DNA of 64,000 bases, from positions 1 through 64,000 of the forward strand of contig CAWDWM010000010.1 of assembly GCA_963806015.1 (NCBI GenBank), given 5' to 3'. Below the pieces are notes generated by a model, which did no database searches, was not told where the DNA came from, and saw nothing but the letters and a program-made list of their open reading frames with translations. This DNA is from JAOPZW01 sp963806015. Lineage in GTDB: Bacteria; Actinomycetota; Thermoleophilia; Solirubrobacterales; Solirubrobacteraceae. The position numbers and the translations under genes are program-made. Shown here piece after piece: positions 25,962-34,539 of the stretch; within the stretch, counting starts at the first letter, position 1, and every line of letters starts with the position of its first letter.

Positions 25962-26695
25962 ACTACAGGCTCGCCTACGCGATCGGCTTCCATCCTTGGG
26001 AGGAGCTCGCGGAGCATCCTCCCTTCGCCGGCAAGCTCCTCGAGCTGGTCGCCCGCGAGGAGGACCGGCACGGGCCGCCGTACGGCCGCGCGCTCGATCT
26101 CGGTACCGGTAGCGCGGTGTGGGGCGTCCGGCTCGCGCAGCGCGGCTGGGACGTGACCTGCATCGACATCGTCGAGAAGGCCCTGCGCCGCGCCCGCGAG
26201 CGGGCCGACGAGGCGGGCGCCGAGGTTCGGCTCGTGCACGCCGACGTGACGGCACTGCGAGAGGCCGGCCTCGCCTCCGGCTTCCGATTGCTCCTCGACA
26301 CCGGCACCTTCCACGGCCTCAGCGACGCCCAGCGTGAGGCGATGGGCAAGGAGGTGAGCGCCGTCGCCGCCGCGGACGCGACTCTGATCCTCGACTGCTT
26401 CGCGCCCCGGCGCAGGGGCCCCCTGCCCGTCGGCGCGAGCCGCGCCGACGTCGAGCGGGCCTTCCCCGGCTGGGAGATCACCGACGTCGAGGTGGCGGAC
26501 ACCGAGCCCGACGCGCTCGCGCGGCTCATGAAGTTCGACGAGCGCTTCTATTGCCTGCGCCGCACGGTCGAGCAGCCGCGGCGCGCCACCGCCGACCAGG
26601 GCTACGCCGAGCAGCTCGAAGCGATCGCTCCACTCGTCGAGTCAGTCGCAGTGGATGGGCGGTACGAGGCCGTCGAGGACCACAGCCTCCGATGA
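25958..26695 (+). CDS. Class I SAM-dependent methyltransferase
   Basis: 245 aa. Motif I 'ALDLGTGSAVWGVRLAQRGWDVTCIDIVEKAL' (about 48-80) binds S-adenosylmethionine; 'VHADVTAL' is motif II and 'LLLDTGTFHGLSDAQREAMGKEV' the post-II region, a layout common in small-molecule O/N/S-methyltransferases of the thiopurine-methyltransferase type. The last 45 residues are less conserved. ATG overlaps the hydrolase stop. Confidence 0.88.
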   Translation: MNYRLAYAIGFHPWEELAEHPPFAGKLLELVAREEDRHGPPYGRALDLGTGSAVWGVRLAQRGWDVTCIDIVEKALRRARERADEAGAEVRLVHADVTALREAGLASGFRLLLDTGTFHGLSDAQREAMGKEVSAVAAADATLILDCFAPRRRGPLPVGASRADVERAFPGWEITDVEVADTEPDALARLMKFDERFYCLRRTVEQPRRATADQGYAEQLEAIAPLVESVAVDGRYEAVEDHSLR

Positions 26696-26801
26696 CCGGC
26701 AAGGACGCATCCTCTTCCTCCGCGGCTGGCCCCAGAGCCAGCTGTGCTAGGTCCGGCAGCTCGAAGGCCATCTCGCCGAGGATTCCCACCTGGGCCGATC
26801 G

Positions 26802-27266
26802 ATGACGCAACCGGTTCGCATCGAGGTGAACAGGCGCTTCGGTGTCCCGCTTCGGGAGGGGTTCGACTACATAACCGATCCGAACAACTGGCCGCAGTAC
26901 TGGCCCGACCTCGTGCGGATCGAGCCCGGGTCGCGCTGGCGAGAGCCCGGGGACCGGGCGCGGCTCGTACTGCGGCTCCTCGGCAAGCCGGTGGAGCTGG
27001 AGATGACGCTTGGCCGGCTCGCTCCATACAGCGCGGTGGAATACACAAGCGTGCAGCGCGGGCTGCCCGATGCGCGCCACGAGCGCCACTTCGAGGACGC
27101 CGACGGCGACCTGGCCTTCCGGATCGTCGTTTCGTACCAACCACGCCCCGGCTGGCGCAGCGTCTTCGACCGCCTCGTGGTCCGGCGCGGCATCGCGCGT
27201 GCGGCGCGGAAGACCCTCGCCAACCTCGACCGTCGCTTCAGCGAGGCGGGTTCCGAGTTCCAATAG
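26802..27266 (+). CDS. SRPBCC (START/Bet v1-fold) family protein
   Basis: 154 aa. 'VRIEVNRRFGVPLREGFDYITDPNNWPQYWPDLVRIEPGSRWREPGDRARLVLRLLGKPVELEMTLGRLAPYSAVEYTS' is the standard polyketide-cyclase/ligand-binding helix-grip fold. The family binds hydrophobic ligands or catalyses cyclisation and hydrolysis. About 106 bp separates it from the methyltransferase gene, so it may have its own promoter, but it shares the direction. Last clearly intact gene of cargo block B. Confidence 0.85.
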   Translation: MTQPVRIEVNRRFGVPLREGFDYITDPNNWPQYWPDLVRIEPGSRWREPGDRARLVLRLLGKPVELEMTLGRLAPYSAVEYTSVQRGLPDARHERHFEDADGDLAFRIVVSYQPRPGWRSVFDRLVVRRGIARAARKTLANLDRRFSEAGSEFQ

Positions 27267-27335
27267 GTGCGAGCACGTCATGGCAGGCCTCGCTGCCCAA
27301 CCGAACGGCGTTCGACCAGTCACGCCGTGCCCTCC

Positions 27336-27550
27336 GATGCGTGTCAGGCCGCTCTCTCCGCCGGTCGCGGTGTTCTGCGACTCGCGCGTGCCCGAGGAGG
27401 ACCGCGACGAGCTCCGGCTCGAGTGCTCGCGCCGCGCGCTCGATGACGGTCAGCGCGGGCGTCCCGGGAATCCGGAGCCGATCGCCACCCAGTGGGCAGG
27501 CGTCGGTGGCCAAGATCGACGCCGACCCGCGCGGCATCTTCCGGGGCTGA
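27336..27550 (+). pseudogene. DUF3024-like remnant
   Basis: Begins 'VAVFCDSRVPEEDRDELRLECSRR' in one frame and ends 'VAKIDADPRGIFRG' plus TGA in the next, matching the start and finish of the small DUF3024 family. The middle, where the W/Y-rich block belongs, is shortened and scrambled. Dead gene; the family call rests on a short match. Confidence 0.4.
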
Positions 27551-27652
27551 CGACTTCTTACAGGTCCGGAGATCGTGCTGCTGCCGATCCGCCGCCGGCT
27601 GATGGGGCTTCGCCGAGGCGGCTCTCCTTGCCGGGCACCGTGACGCCGACAC

Positions 27653-27832
27653 ATGGGAGCCGACAAGCACGAGCTCTCCGAGCATGAGGCGGTCGTCGGG
27701 CGCGAGCCGTCGGCATGGCCTGTCAGCACCATCCGCGGCTTGATTCACGTCTACGACGACGTGGCGCTGCTCGAGATCACCGACCCCAGCGAAACCACCC
27801 TGGATGCGATCCGGGTCCTGGCCGCAGGCTGA
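27653..27832 (+). CDS. Small hypothetical protein, 59 aa
   Basis: ATG to TGA frame reading 'MGADKHELSEHEAVVGREP', 'SAWPVSTIRGLIHVYDD', 'VALLEITDPSETTLDAIRVLAAG'. Composition is balanced and acidic rather than the Arg/Pro/Ala-rich style of shadow frames in this DNA, so it may be a real small gene or the tail of a larger one. No Shine-Dalgarno and no recognised family. It lies between the DUF3024 scrap and the right inverted repeat. Confidence 0.4.
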   Translation: MGADKHELSEHEAVVGREPSAWPVSTIRGLIHVYDDVALLEITDPSETTLDAIRVLAAG

Positions 27833-27920
27833 GCGCTAGCGCGCCGGACACATTGCCGGCGGGCAATGCGCCCGCTCTCGTCCGCAAACAGGCGTGTCGG
27901 TTCACGCTCACGAGACTGTC

Positions 27921-28020
27921 GCTCCGGACGAGCAGCGAGCGCCTCGAGGCGCCGTGGGCTCGCGCCTGCTTCGGTGGCGAAGCGACAGCGCTGCGAGTGG
28001 TCACTCGCGCCTGCTCTCGC
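27921..28020. repeat. Inverted repeat, right arm, flanking cargo block B
   Basis: Reverse-complement partner of 22610-22710. It lies just before the surviving start of the integrase remnant. The pair could be ends of a lost mobile unit or a block copied and inverted during island growth; no transposase gene lies inside. Confidence 0.85.
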
Positions 28021-28065
28021 GTGCTTGCGGCACTCTTGGCGGCGACCGCTCGCTGCGCAGCCGTT

Positions 28066-28800
28066 GCCGAGGCTAAGTTCGCATCGCTGCGGCTGTCGCA
28101 GCTGGACTACGCGGCGATTGATCGCTACGTGGAGGCCAAGCAGCTCGAGGCCGAGGAGATTCGCGAGGCGGCGCGTCGCGGCGTGCCGCTCACCAATGCC
28201 AGCGGTCGCTGCAAGCGCCCGCTGGCGAACTCGACGATCAACGCGACGGTCGAGCTCTTGGCGAGAGTCCATCGCCTGCCTCGCCGGCGCCGGCCTGCGC
28301 AACACGGAGCTCTGTCGGATCGACATCCGCGACGTCGACCTCGCGCACGGCACCATCAACGTTGCAGACGCCAAGACCGAAGCCGGCGTACGGAAGGTCG
28401 ACCTCAGTCCGATGCTGCGCGACGAGCTGCTGGCCTGGCGCACGTCGCTGGACGCTTCAACGCCTGAGAGCCCGTTCTTCCGGACTCAGGCGGGCAGCCG
28501 GCGCGACAAGGACAACATCAACGCGCGCGTGATACGACCGGCTGTCCCGCGCGCCAACGAACGTCGGGCGCTGCGAGACCTGCCGCCCGCTGCCGGCGAG
28601 GGTGACGGCGCACACTTTCCGGCGGACCTACATCTCGATGATGTTCGCCGCCGGCGCGGAGATCCCCTACGTCATGGCCCAGGTCGGTCACGGCGACTCG
28701 AAGGTCACCCTGGAGATCTACGCGCAGGTCCTCAAGCGCCGCGATCGCGAGCAGATCGGCCGGGCTTCGACCACCTCCTCGTGGGCGGCGGAAGGGGCGA
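28066..28800 (+). pseudogene. Tyrosine-type site-specific recombinase (integrase), decayed
   Basis: Three frames in succession carry integrase sequence. About 28066-28260: core-binding part 'LRLSQLDYAAIDRYVEAKQLEAEEIREAARRGVPL'. About 28275-28590: catalytic part 'AGLRNTELCRIDIRDVDL..TINVADAKTEAGVRKVDLSPMLRDELLAWR' (first Arg). About 28600-28790: 'HTFRRTYISMMFAAGAEIPYVMAQVGHGDSKVTLEIYAQVL' (HxxR, GH and Tyr nucleophile). Roughly 80-100 residues between the first two parts are missing compared with intact relatives, plus two frameshifts, so it is inactive. It ends about 200 bp from tRNA-Ala, the normal place for an island integrase. Confidence 0.85.
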
Positions 28801-28850
28801 GCCGCGCACCCGGACGAGGGCTGCCAGGCGCCCGGCCAAGCGGTCCAAGA

Positions 28851-29079
<229 letters not shown>

Positions 29080-29140
29080 AGGCCGCTACGGCGGCCATTG
29101 TAACGCCCCTGTCGCACGGGGGCCGCCGCGGCGCGCGCCC

Positions 29141-29146
29141 TATCCT
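29141..29146 (+). promoter_or_regulatory. -10 box TATCCT of leuS
   Basis: Ends 12 bases before the leuS ATG, so the leader would be at most about 5 nt. It is back to back with the tRNA-Ala promoter, putting an alanine tRNA and leucyl-tRNA synthetase under divergent control in 80 bp. Confidence 0.5.
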
Positions 29147-29158
29147 TGGCGCCTCCAC

Positions 29159-31618
29159 ATGGCCGAGCAATACCGCTATGACCCGGGCGAGATCGAGCCG
29201 CGCTGGCAGCGCGTCTGGGCCGACGAGCGCACCTGGGAGGTCTCCAACGAGCCCGACGGGCGCGAAGAGGCCTACGTGCTCGAGATGCTGCCCTACCCCA
29301 GCGGCGAGCCCCATCTCGGGCATCTGAAGAACTATGCGATCGGCGACGCGGTCGCGCACTTCTGGCGCCGGCAGGGCTACCGCGTCATGCATCCGATCGG
29401 CTACGACGCCTTCGGGCTGCCGGCCGAGAACCATGCGATCAGCACCGGTCAGCATCCCCGCGACTCCACCAACGCAGCGATCGCCTCCTTCCGCGAGCAG
29501 TTCCGCGAGTGGGGGGTCTCGTTCGACTGGTCGCGCGAGCTCGCCACCCACGATCCGCGCTACTACCGCTGGACGCAGTGGATCTTCCTCAAGCTCTTCG
29601 AGCGCGGTCTGGCCTATCGCTCCGAGGCCGCCGTCAAGTGGTGCCCCAACGACCAGACGGTGCTGGCCAACGAGCAGGTCATCGACGGGCGCTGCGAGCG
29701 CTGCGGCCATGAGGTCGAGGTCCGTCAGCTCGTGCAGTGGTTCTTCCGCATCACCGATTACGCCGACCGGCTGCTCGACGATCTCGACGAGATCGACTGG
29801 CCCGCGCACGTCAAGACGATGCAGCGCAACTGGATCGGGCGCTCGGAGGGCGCGGAGGTCACCTTCCGCAACGAGGAGCTGGGCATCGACTACCCGGTGT
29901 TCACGACGCGCCCGGACACGCTCTTCGGCGCGACGTTCTTCGTGATGGCGCCCGAGCACCATGACGTCTTCCGGCTGGTGGAGGGGACCGAGCAGGAGCA
30001 GGCGGTCCATGCCTACGTCAACCAGGTGCTCACCGGCTCGGCCGAGGACCGTGGCGACGCCGATCGCGAGAAGACCGGCGTCTTCCTGGGCCGGCACGTC
30101 GTCAACCCGGTCAACGGCGAGCGCCTGCCCATGTACGTCGCGGACTACGTGCTGATGGAGTACGGGACGGGCGCGATCATGGCCGTCCCCGCGCACGACG
30201 CGCGCGACCACGAGTTCGCGCGCAAGTTCGACCTGCCGATCCGCGAGGTGGTCGCGGGCGGCGAGGACGTCCAGGCCGAGGCGTACACCGGCGACGGCCC
30301 GCTGGTGAACTCCAACCCCGAGTTCGACGGGCTGCCCAACCGCGAGGCGCTCGAGGCGATCGTCACCTGGCTGGACCGCGAGGGCAAGGGCCACGTGTCG
30401 GTCAACTACCGCCTGCGCGACTGGCTGCTCTCGCGCCAGCGCTACTGGGGCTGCCCGATCCCGATCATCCACTGCGAGCGCTGCGGGATCGTCCCCGTGC
30501 CCGAGGACCAGCTTCCCGTCGTGCTGCCCGACGTCGCCGACTACGCGCCCAAGGGGCGCTCGCCGCTGGCGGCGGCGGAGGACTGGGTCAATGTGAGCTG
30601 CCCCTCGTGTGGCGGCCCCGCCCGGCGCGAGACGGACACGATGGACACCTTCGTCGACTCGTCGTGGTACTTCATGCGCTACGCGGATCCCCACAACGAC
30701 GAGGCCCCGTGGGACCCCGAGGTGCTCGCGCGCTGGATGCCGATCGACCAGTACATCGGCGGCGTCGAGCACGCGATCCTGCACCTGATGTACGCGCGCT
30801 TCTTCACCAAGGCGCTCGCCGATCTCGGCTACCTGAACTTCCAGGAGCCGTTCGCCCGCCTCTTCACCCAGGGCATGATCACCCGCGAAGGGGCGAAGAT
30901 GTCCAAGTCGCGCGGGAACGTCATCTCGCCCCAGAGCTACGTCGAGCGCTACGGGGCCGACACGCTGCGCGCCTACATCATGTTCATCGGCCCTCCCGAC
31001 CAGGATGCCGACTGGTCGGACACGGGCGTCGAGGGCGTGCACCGCTTCCTCGGGCGGCTGTGGCGACTGAGCGCCGACGTCGCCGAGCACACGCCCGACC
31101 ATCCGGTGCCCGACGAGCTTTCGCCGGCGGATCTCGAGCTGCTGCGCAAGGCGCATTGGGCCATCGAGAAGGTCACCAACGACATGGCCGGGCGCTTTGC
31201 CTTCAATACGGCGATCGCGGCGATCATGGAGCTGACCAACACGATCTCCAAGCAGCACGAGGAGGGCGATCCGTCGCCGGGCGCGATGCGCTTCGCGCTG
31301 ACCACCGCGGCCTCGCTGCTGTTCCCGTTCGCCCCGCACACGGCCGCCGACGCCTATGAGCGGCTGACCGGGCGGCGCGTGTGGGACGAGCCGTGGCCGG
31401 CGTCCGACCAGCGCTTCCTGGAGCGCGACACCTACGAGCTCGTGTGCCAGGTCAACGGCAAGGTGCGCGATCGCGTGGAGGCGCCGACCGGCGCTGCGCG
31501 CGAGGAGCTCGAGGCGCTGTGCCTGGCGATGCCCAAGGTCCAGGCGCACATCGACGGCAAGGACGTCGTCAAGGTCGTCGTCGTGCCCGAGCGGCTCGTC
31601 AACGTCGTCGTGCGCTGA
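29159..31618 (+). CDS. leuS: Leucyl-tRNA synthetase
   Basis: 819 aa, the bacterial length. Class I signatures: HIGH-type 'HLGH' at 52-55 and 'KMSKS' at 580-584. CP1 editing domain about 220-420 with 'TRPDTLFGATF' and 'MAVPAHDARDHEFA', zinc-type 'CERCGIVP' and 'CPSCGGPA' knuckles around 440-490, anticodon-binding and C-terminal domains to the end ('VNGKVRDRVEAP', 'VVVPERLVNVVV'). It charges tRNA-Leu and edits mischarged amino acids. Near-leaderless promoter, single-gene unit. Confidence 0.98.
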   Translation: MAEQYRYDPGEIEPRWQRVWADERTWEVSNEPDGREEAYVLEMLPYPSGEPHLGHLKNYAIGDAVAHFWRRQGYRVMHPIGYDAFGLPAENHAISTGQHPRDSTNAAIASFREQFREWGVSFDWSRELATHDPRYYRWTQWIFLKLFERGLAYRSEAAVKWCPNDQTVLANEQVIDGRCERCGHEVEVRQLVQWFFRITDYADRLLDDLDEIDWPAHVKTMQRNWIGRSEGAEVTFRNEELGIDYPVFTTRPDTLFGATFFVMAPEHHDVFRLVEGTEQEQAVHAYVNQVLTGSAEDRGDADREKTGVFLGRHVVNPVNGERLPMYVADYVLMEYGTGAIMAVPAHDARDHEFARKFDLPIREVVAGGEDVQAEAYTGDGPLVNSNPEFDGLPNREALEAIVTWLDREGKGHVSVNYRLRDWLLSRQRYWGCPIPIIHCERCGIVPVPEDQLPVVLPDVADYAPKGRSPLAAAEDWVNVSCPSCGGPARRETDTMDTFVDSSWYFMRYADPHNDEAPWDPEVLARWMPIDQYIGGVEHAILHLMYARFFTKALADLGYLNFQEPFARLFTQGMITREGAKMSKSRGNVISPQSYVERYGADTLRAYIMFIGPPDQDADWSDTGVEGVHRFLGRLWRLSADVAEHTPDHPVPDELSPADLELLRKAHWAIEKVTNDMAGRFAFNTAIAAIMELTNTISKQHEEGDPSPGAMRFALTTAASLLFPFAPHTAADAYERLTGRRVWDEPWPASDQRFLERDTYELVCQVNGKVRDRVEAPTGAAREELEALCLAMPKVQAHIDGKDVVKVVVVPERLVNVVVR

Positions 31619-31669
31619 TCCTCCGCACAATTGGTGCAGAGCGCGTGTCCGCTGTAACGCGACCGTGCC

Positions 31670-31675
31670 TAGCCT
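31670..31675 (+). promoter_or_regulatory. -10 box TAGCCT of comEA
   Basis: Six bases before the ATG at 31682, predicting a leaderless comEA-comEC message. Confidence 0.45.
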
Positions 31676-31681
31676 CGGTGC

Positions 31682-32293
31682 ATGCCCGAGGTCAGCCGCC
31701 CACAGCTCGTCGCCTACGGCCTCGCGGCGCTCCTGGTCGTCGTGCTCGGCGTGCGCTTCATGCAGGGCCAGGCGCGCGGCGGAGCGGCGGCGGCGGCGCC
31801 GGCGCGGGCGTCCGCCCGCGCCGCGCCGTCCACGGCGGTCCGTCTCGAGCCACGGGCGGCGACGGTCGCGGTCGTCCACGTGGCCGGGGCGGTGCGCAGC
31901 CCCGGGGTCTACCGCCTACGCGAGGGCGAGCGCATCCAGGATGCCATCCGCCGTGCGGGCGGTCCGCGCGCGGGCGCCGACCTCAACGCCATCAACCTGG
32001 CGGCGAAGGTGGCCGACGGGCTGCAGGTGGTCGTGCCTCGCCGCGGCGCCGAGGTGGCGGCTGCGGCCGGCGCGGCGGTCGCGGGCGGCGGGCCCCCCGC
32101 GCCGCCGGTCAGCCTCAACAGCGCGACGGCCGAGCAGCTCGACACCCTCGACGGCGTGGGTCCGGCCACCGCGGCGAAGATCCTCGACTGGCGCCGGCAG
32201 CACGGCGGCTTTCGCTCGATCGACGACCTCGGCGAGATCCCCGGCATCGGCCCCAAGCGCCTCGCGGCGCTGAGAACGAAGGTTCAGCTGTGA
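31682..32293 (+). CDS. comEA: Competence DNA-binding protein ComEA
   Basis: 203 aa. One N-terminal membrane anchor (about 8-27), an Ala-rich stalk, an SLBB domain ('VHVAGAVRSPGVYRLREGERIQDAIRRAGGP', about 65-120) and two helix-hairpin-helix motifs at the C-terminus ('SLNSATAEQLDTLDGVGPATAAKILDWR', 'FRSIDDLGEIPGIGPKRLAAL'). It binds incoming double-stranded DNA outside the membrane and passes it to ComEC. The stop overlaps the comEC GTG. Confidence 0.93.
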   Translation: MPEVSRPQLVAYGLAALLVVVLGVRFMQGQARGGAAAAAPARASARAAPSTAVRLEPRAATVAVVHVAGAVRSPGVYRLREGERIQDAIRRAGGPRAGADLNAINLAAKVADGLQVVVPRRGAEVAAAAGAAVAGGGPPAPPVSLNSATAEQLDTLDGVGPATAAKILDWRRQHGGFRSIDDLGEIPGIGPKRLAALRTKVQL

Positions 32294-34530
32294 GCCGTGC
32301 GCGGCGGCTCCTCGCCGAGCTGCGGGCGCGGCCGTGGCACGTCGGGACGGCGGCGGTGGTCGCCGGCCTGCTCGCCGGGCCACGCGCACCGCTCGCGGTG
32401 CTGCTCACCGCGTGCCTGGCGCCCGCCTTCGCCTCGCGCGCGGCGATCCGCCTCGCGCTCGTCGGCGCCGTCCTCGCCGGCGCGGTGCTGGCGCAGGCGC
32501 GCATCGAGGCGCTCGACGCGACGCGCCTGGCGCCCCGCCTGGGGCACGCCATCCGCGCGCGCGTCGTGCTGCTCGACGCGCCGCGGGCGCGCGCGTTCGG
32601 CGCCCGCGTCGCCACGGTGCGCCTGGACGGCGAGCGGGTCCTGCTGCGCACCGGGCGCGGCGTGCGCTGGCCCACCGAGCGGGTGGGGGCGATCCTCGCG
32701 GCGCGCGGAGGGCTCGAGGCGCTGCCCGCGGCCGACGCGTGGCAGCGCTCACGAGGCGTGCACGCCCAGCTGCGCGCCCGTGCGCTGGCCGACACCGGCA
32801 GCCGGAGGGGCGGGCTCGCCGGGCTCGTCGACGGCGTGCGCGCGCGGGCCCAGGCCGTGCTGCAGGCGGGCGTCCCCGCGCCGCAGGGCGCCCTGCTGCG
32901 CGGCATGGCGCTTGGCGACGACGCCGCCCTGCCCGACGGCACGCGCAGCGAGTTCCGCGCCTCGGGGCTCGCGCACCTCGTCGCCGCCAGCGGGCAGAAC
33001 GTGATGCTGCTGGCCGCGCTCGTGCTGGGCGTCGCTGCCGTCCTGGGGCTGGGCCTTCGGGCGCGGCTCGCGCTCGTCCTCGTCGCCATCGCGCTCTACG
33101 TCCCGCTCGCGGGGAGCGGGCCGTCGATCGAGCGCGCCGGGGTGATGGGCGCCGCAGGGGTCGTCGCGGTGCTCGCCGGCCGGCCGGCCGCGCGCTGGCA
33201 TGCCCTGCTACTGGCCTGCGCCGTGACGCTGGCCCTCAACCCGCGCGCGATCGAGGACGTCGGCTGGCAGCTGAGCTTCGCGGCGGTGGTGGCCATCCTG
33301 GTGCTCGCCGGGCGCGTCCGCGACGGCCTGGCGCGGCGCGGGCTGCCGCGTGGCCTCGCCGAGGCGGCGGCGCTCACCGGCGCGGCGACGCTCGGTACCG
33401 CGCCGCTCATCGCGGCGCACTTCGGGCAGGCGTCGCTGGTCTCGCTGCCGGCCAACGTGCTGGCCGCACCGGCGGTGGCGCCGGCCATGTGGCTCGCGAT
33501 GCTCGCGGTGGCGCTGGGGCAGGTCGGAACGGCGCTGGCGGGGCCGCTCGTCGCGCTGGCCGGCTTCCCCGTGGCGTACGTGATGTGGGTCGCGCACGTC
33601 GCCGCCGGCCTGCCCGGCGCGCAGGCGAGCGCCCCCGCAGGGCTCGTCGCCGTCGCGTGCCTGGGGGCGGCGCTGGCCGTGAGCGTGCGCCGCGCGCGCC
33701 CACCCGTCGTGCTGGGTGCCGTGATCGCGCTGGCGCTCGGGGCGGTGCTGTCGCGCACCCAGGCCGCCGGGCTCGCCGCGCCGGCCGGGTTGCGGATCAC
33801 CTTCCTCGATGTCGGTCAGGGCGATGCGACGCTGATCCAGTGGCGGCGCAGCGCGATCCTGATCGACACCGGCCCGCCCGACGGCCCGGTGCTCGCGCGC
33901 CTGCGCCATGCCGGCGTCCGGCGCCTCGACCTGTTGGTGGTCACCCACGCGCAGGCCGATCACGAGGGCGGGGCGGCCGCCGTGCTGGGCGCGCTGCCGG
34001 TGGCGCTCGTGCTCGACGGGCGCGACGGCGTCCGCGAGGCCAACGGCGCGCGCATGGCAGCGGCGGCGGCCAAGCGCCACGTGCGCCTGGTCGCGGCGCG
34101 CCCGGGCGAGGTGCTGCGCGTCGGGGGCCTGGCGCTGCGGGTGCTGTCGCCGGGGCCCGGGCGCGCGGAGCCGGGGGCGGACCCCAACCAGCGCGCCATC
34201 GTCGCCGAGGCCGATGCCGGCGGCGTGCGCACGCTGCTCACCGCCGATGCGGAGTCCGACGTGCTCGGCGGCCTGGACCTCGGGCCCGTCGACGTCCTGA
34301 AGGTCTCCCACCACGGCAGCGCCGATCCCGGCCTGCCCGCGCTGCTGCAGCGGCTGCGTCCGCGGCTGGCGGCGATCGAGGTCGGGCGCCGCAACGTGTA
34401 CGGCCATCCGGCCGCGGCGACCCTCCGCGCGCTGCTGGCCGCGGGCGCGACGGTCGTGCGCACCGACCGCGACGGCAGTGTGAGCGTCGAACCGGTGGGC
34501 GGCGCGCTGCGCATCCACGCGCATGCCTAG
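32290..34530 (+). CDS. comEC: DNA uptake channel ComEC/Rec2
   Basis: 746 aa from GTG 32290 (overlaps comEA stop as GTGA). N-terminal DUF4131-like soluble part, the Competence domain with about ten helices ('QGALLRGMALGDDAALPDGTRSEFRASGLAHLVAASGQNV', about 198-235), then a metallo-beta-lactamase-like domain from about 495 with 'LDVGQGDATLI', 'THAQADHEGG' and 'VSHHGS'. It moves single-stranded DNA across the membrane; the C-terminal domain may degrade the other strand. Confidence 0.95.
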   Translation: MSRARRLLAELRARPWHVGTAAVVAGLLAGPRAPLAVLLTACLAPAFASRAAIRLALVGAVLAGAVLAQARIEALDATRLAPRLGHAIRARVVLLDAPRARAFGARVATVRLDGERVLLRTGRGVRWPTERVGAILAARGGLEALPAADAWQRSRGVHAQLRARALADTGSRRGGLAGLVDGVRARAQAVLQAGVPAPQGALLRGMALGDDAALPDGTRSEFRASGLAHLVAASGQNVMLLAALVLGVAAVLGLGLRARLALVLVAIALYVPLAGSGPSIERAGVMGAAGVVAVLAGRPAARWHALLLACAVTLALNPRAIEDVGWQLSFAAVVAILVLAGRVRDGLARRGLPRGLAEAAALTGAATLGTAPLIAAHFGQASLVSLPANVLAAPAVAPAMWLAMLAVALGQVGTALAGPLVALAGFPVAYVMWVAHVAAGLPGAQASAPAGLVAVACLGAALAVSVRRARPPVVLGAVIALALGAVLSRTQAAGLAAPAGLRITFLDVGQGDATLIQWRRSAILIDTGPPDGPVLARLRHAGVRRLDLLVVTHAQADHEGGAAAVLGALPVALVLDGRDGVREANGARMAAAAAKRHVRLVAARPGEVLRVGGLALRVLSPGPGRAEPGADPNQRAIVAEADAGGVRTLLTADAESDVLGGLDLGPVDVLKVSHHGSADPGLPALLQRLRPRLAAIEVGRRNVYGHPAAATLRALLAAGATVVRTDRDGSVSVEPVGGALRIHAHA

Positions 34531-34539
34531 AGTGGTCGG

